Shown piece after piece: positions 56,197 through 59,189 of a stretch of 59,189 nucleotides of DNA (its first letter is position 1; every line of letters begins with the position of its first letter). The notes under the pieces are model-generated. The model had not been told where the DNA came from. It ran no database searches and saw only the letters and a list, made by a program, of their open reading frames with translations. The stretch comes from Bacteroidales bacterium. GTDB taxonomy: Bacteria; Bacteroidota; Bacteroidia; Bacteroidales; P3. The position numbers were made by a program, and so were the translations under genes. The DNA lies in contig JAISUE010000004.1 in NCBI GenBank assembly GCA_031272245.1, positions 1-59,189 on the forward strand. Reading direction: 5' to 3'.

Positions 56197-56209
56197 GAGG
56201 TCGGTTGAC

Positions 56210-56998
56210 TTATTCTTTGCTGTTAAATGTGTTATCCAAGTATTCCTGTAAATAAGTAAGGGTTACATTTGTTTGTATCTTACCTGCTTCGGCTATTGAG
56301 ATAAGTCCGGTTTGTTCACTGACTATTATTGCAATGGCATCCGAATCTTCGGTTATCCCAATGGCAGAGCGATGTCTTAATCCCAATGATACGGGGATTT
56401 CATTGCTGTGGCTGACAGGTAAAATGCAACGTGCGGCTTTAATTTTGTTGTTGTCAATAATCATTGCGCCGTCGTGCAAAGGAGTGTTTTTGAAGAATAT
56501 TGTTTCTATAAGTTGGGTATTTATTTGAGCGTCTAAACTTTCTCCGCTTGTTATAATTGCCTCAAGTTTGTCAAACCTGCAAATGATTATTAAGGCTCCG
56601 CACATAGAGTTGCTCATGTGTCCGCACGCTTGAACGATTGCTGTCGAATTGAAGACTTCCCCTTTTTTGTTGTATGTTTTTCTAAACAACCATTTGTAAC
56701 GTCTGTTTGTAATGGTTTTTGAGCCAACCATATTAAGAAATTTGCGAATTTCCGGTTGAAAGATTATAATCATTGCAATAAATCCTACGGAAATGAATCC
56801 TTCCATAATTTTAGAAAGTAACTCCAAATTAAAATGTTTAGCTAAAGCCCAGAGAATATAAATGGCTATAACGCCTATGAAAATACTTTGAGCGGTCGTA
56901 CCTCGTGTGAGCTTATAAACGAGCATAAATAGTGCAATAACAAGGCAAATATCAATAATACCCCCTATTGTGAAATGAAGAATGGTTGCAATTAGCAT
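56210..56998 (-). CDS. cdaA: Diadenylate cyclase (CdaA/DacA type)
   Basis: Three N-terminal TM helices; IFFKNTPLHDGAMII and GLRHRSAIGITEDSDAIAIIVSEQTG catalytic motifs. Confidence 0.94.
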   Translation of the reverse strand: MLIATILHFTIGGIIDICLVIALFMLVYKLTRGTTAQSIFIGVIAIYILWALAKHFNLELLSKIMEGFISVGFIAMIIIFQPEIRKFLNMVGSKTITNRRYKWLFRKTYNKKGEVFNSTAIVQACGHMSNSMCGALIIICRFDKLEAIITSGESLDAQINTQLIETIFFKNTPLHDGAMIIDNNKIKAARCILPVSHSNEIPVSLGLRHRSAIGITEDSDAIAIIVSEQTGLISIAEAGKIQTNVTLTYLQEYLDNTFNSKE

Positions 56999-57064
56999 AT
57001 CTTTTTGTTTTTTAATTTTATATTTAAGTTTTTATGCAGCGTGCTTTATTAAGTTTAACGGAGG

Positions 57065-57072
57065 CAAAATTA
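57065..57072 (-). promoter_or_regulatory. -7 promoter box (TAATTTTG) of cdaA
   Basis: Forward strand CAAAATTA. Confidence 0.5.
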
Positions 57073-57101
57073 AGAAATTCTTATAAATAAATAAAAATTT
57101 T

Positions 57102-57109
57102 TATCTTTG
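57102..57109 (+). promoter_or_regulatory. -7 promoter box (TATCTTTG) of the DUF4290-murA unit
   Basis: TATCTTTGCAATC upstream of ATG 57163. Confidence 0.6.
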
Positions 57110-57162
57110 CAATCAGAATTTTATCCAAATTTGTAAAGAAAAAAAAGAATAAAGAAAACATA

Positions 57163-57819
57163 ATGTACAATACACAAAGAAAACCATTAGTAATACCCGA
57201 ATATGGACGTAATGTTCAAAATATGATTGATCTTGCCTTAACAATGGACAACAAGGAGAAAAGAACACAGTTTGCATATCTGATAGTGGAAGCAATGAGT
57301 AGAGTAAATCCTAATGCAAAGGATACATTGGACTATCGTAGGAAACTTTGGCATCATCTTTATATTATGAGTGATTATAAGCTTGATGTTGTATCTCCTT
57401 TTGATTTGCCTCAAAAAGGGAATAATAATTTTAAGCCAAAAACACTTGGTTATAAAAGTAATACGATAAAATTTCGTCCTTATGGCAATATAATAGAACA
57501 AATGATAGAACGGGTTATTTCAATGGCTGAAGGAGAAGAAAAGGATACATTGATAGGTATGATTGCTCAACAGTTAAAACGAGCGTATTTGCTTTGGAAT
57601 GTGTCTTCGTGCGATGATGAAACTATTTTACGACATTTTGAACATTTGTCCAAAGGTCAATTAAAATTAAGAGACGATTTCAAACTTAAAAGTACAGGTG
57701 CTATTCTTGCTACACAGAACAAAAAGAAAAAGAATGGCAAAAACAACAACCTTAACAATAAACAGAGAAATAAAAACAATAAAAGTATCAACAACAGAAA
57801 AAACACTAATAACAGATAA
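57163..57819 (+). CDS. DUF4290 domain protein with Asn/Lys-rich C-terminal tail
   Basis: YNTQRKPLVIPEYGRNVQNMIDLALTMDNKEKRTQFAYLIVEAMSRVNP; precedes murA. Confidence 0.88.
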   Translation: MYNTQRKPLVIPEYGRNVQNMIDLALTMDNKEKRTQFAYLIVEAMSRVNPNAKDTLDYRRKLWHHLYIMSDYKLDVVSPFDLPQKGNNNFKPKTLGYKSNTIKFRPYGNIIEQMIERVISMAEGEEKDTLIGMIAQQLKRAYLLWNVSSCDDETILRHFEHLSKGQLKLRDDFKLKSTGAILATQNKKKKNGKNNNLNNKQRNKNNKSINNRKNTNNR

Positions 57820-59126
57820 TGGATTCCTTTGAAATCTACGGTGGTAAAACTTTGTCAGGTTCTATTGTGCCTCAAGGTGCAAAAAATGAAGCTTTGCAGG
57901 TATTATGTGCTGTGATACTTACTGACAAGGAAGTAACTGTAAGTAACGTTCCGAATATAAGAGATGTTAATAAACTTATAGACATATTGCAGTTTATAGG
58001 GGTGAAAATAAGAAAAGAAAACGAGGATACATTTACTTTCAAATCCGACGAAATAGAAATAGATAAAATTTATACAACAGAATATGCACAGCTTTGTTCA
58101 CAATTACGTGGTTCTATTATGCTTGCGGGTGCATTTCTTGCCCGTTTTCGCCGAGCAGTTGTAGGATCTGTTGGTGGAGATAAAATAGGACGCAGGCGAG
58201 TTGATACTCATTTTGACGGGTTTGAAAAACTTGGAGCAAAATTAACATATAATTCTACAAATAATTTCTTCTTAATAGAGGGAAATCTGAAAGGAAACTA
58301 TCTTTTGCTTGATGAGGCGTCGGTAACTGGAACAGCTAATCTAATTATGGCTTCTGTTATGGCTGAAGGTTTTACGACAATATTCAATGCAGCATGTGAG
58401 CCTTATGTTGCTCAATTATGTAAAATGCTAAATTCAATGGGGGCAAAAATTAGTGGAGTTGGCTCTAATCTTTTGACAATTGAAGGAGTTTCATCTCTTA
58501 ACGGCTGCGTTCATCGTTTATTACCGGATATGATTGAGGTTGGAAGTTTCATAGGTTTGGCTGCTATCACAGCTTCTTCTTTAACAATAAAAGATGTCTG
58601 TTATGAACAGTTGGGTATTATACCTGATGTTTTTCGTCGTCTTGGAATAAGAGTGGAGTGTAAAGGCGATGATTTATTTATTCCACAACAAGATATTTAT
58701 GAAGTAGAACGTTTTAAAGATGGCTCAATTATGACTGTTGCTGATGCTCCATGGCCTGGTTTTACACCTGATTTAATAAGTATAGTATTAGTTGTTGCTA
58801 CTCAAGCTTTGGGAAGTGTTCTTATACATCAAAAGATGTTTGAAAGCCGTTTGTTCTTTGTAGATAAACTTATTGATATGGGGGCACAAATTATTTTATG
58901 TGATCCTCACCGTGCATGCGTGATAGGGTCAGCAAGACGTTATCCTTTACGCGGTGTTCGTATGACTTCGCCTGATATTCGTGCGGGAGTTGCTCTTTTG
59001 CTTGCAGCTTTATCTGCAGAAGGAAGAAGTATAATAGACAACATTGAGCAGATAGACCGTGGTTATCAAAATATAGACAAGCGTTTGCAATTATTAGGAG
59101 CAGATATTCACAGAATAAATTGCTAA
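57819..59126 (+). CDS. murA: UDP-N-acetylglucosamine 1-carboxyvinyltransferase
   Basis: GGKTLSGSIVPQGAKNEALQVLCAVILT, LRGSIMLAGAFLARF, GGDKIGRRRVDTHFDGFEKLGA; TAATG overlap with the previous stop. Confidence 0.94.
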   Translation: MDSFEIYGGKTLSGSIVPQGAKNEALQVLCAVILTDKEVTVSNVPNIRDVNKLIDILQFIGVKIRKENEDTFTFKSDEIEIDKIYTTEYAQLCSQLRGSIMLAGAFLARFRRAVVGSVGGDKIGRRRVDTHFDGFEKLGAKLTYNSTNNFFLIEGNLKGNYLLLDEASVTGTANLIMASVMAEGFTTIFNAACEPYVAQLCKMLNSMGAKISGVGSNLLTIEGVSSLNGCVHRLLPDMIEVGSFIGLAAITASSLTIKDVCYEQLGIIPDVFRRLGIRVECKGDDLFIPQQDIYEVERFKDGSIMTVADAPWPGFTPDLISIVLVVATQALGSVLIHQKMFESRLFFVDKLIDMGAQIILCDPHRACVIGSARRYPLRGVRMTSPDIRAGVALLLAALSAEGRSIIDNIEQIDRGYQNIDKRLQLLGADIHRINC

Positions 59127-59189
59127 AATAGACAATGTAGAAAATAGAAAAATGAAATTTATGTTAGTGTAAAAGTATACTAAAAAATA

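Noticed and set aside
1-59189. tRNA, rRNA, IS elements, prophage, reverse transcriptase or restriction/defence genes
   Set aside because: Looked for in gene products and intergenic regions; none recognised. The DGR-like region at 7769-7897 therefore has no visible partner here.

Overview
AT-rich Bacteroidota (probably Bacteroidales) chromosomal window. It holds about 37 convincing protein-coding genes plus a partial ECF sigma factor at the left edge. Most are housekeeping genes: fabG, metG, hutI, purN, tsaB, S41 peptidase, glmS, tamB-like, hemW, mutA, porZ-like, recO, lepB, response regulator, FAD/FeS dehydrogenase, pheT, M24 aminopeptidase, ridA, M6 protease, SurA-like PPIase, MoxR ATPase, glnN (GSIII), GH29, GH2, valS, M28 peptidase, cdaA, DUF4290 and murA. 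I saw no rRNA, tRNA, transposase, reverse transcriptase or CRISPR array. Bacteroidota -7 promoter boxes (TAnnTTTG) sit in front of many genes. The most unusual stretch is 21000-22490: two exact 168-bp-spaced promoter+hairpin cassettes with compensatory changes in the GGCGG-AATAT-CCGCC stem, a third promoter, a 21-bp-period GGTACGTACC palindrome array inside a small ORF, an uncharacterised FN3-like protein, and a structured RNA with mutually exclusive pairings ending in a strong terminator just before porZ. Other notable items are a lipoprotein with a SUMF1/C-lectin C-terminus that looks like a diversity-generating-retroelement variable region, several separate AT-rich intergenic arrays with about 21-bp period upstream of promoters, a GC-rich 41-bp tandem repeat between valS and the M28 peptidase gene, and an unlisted 37-aa lipoprotein with its own promoter and terminator. 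All family calls are from reading the translations; no database search was run.
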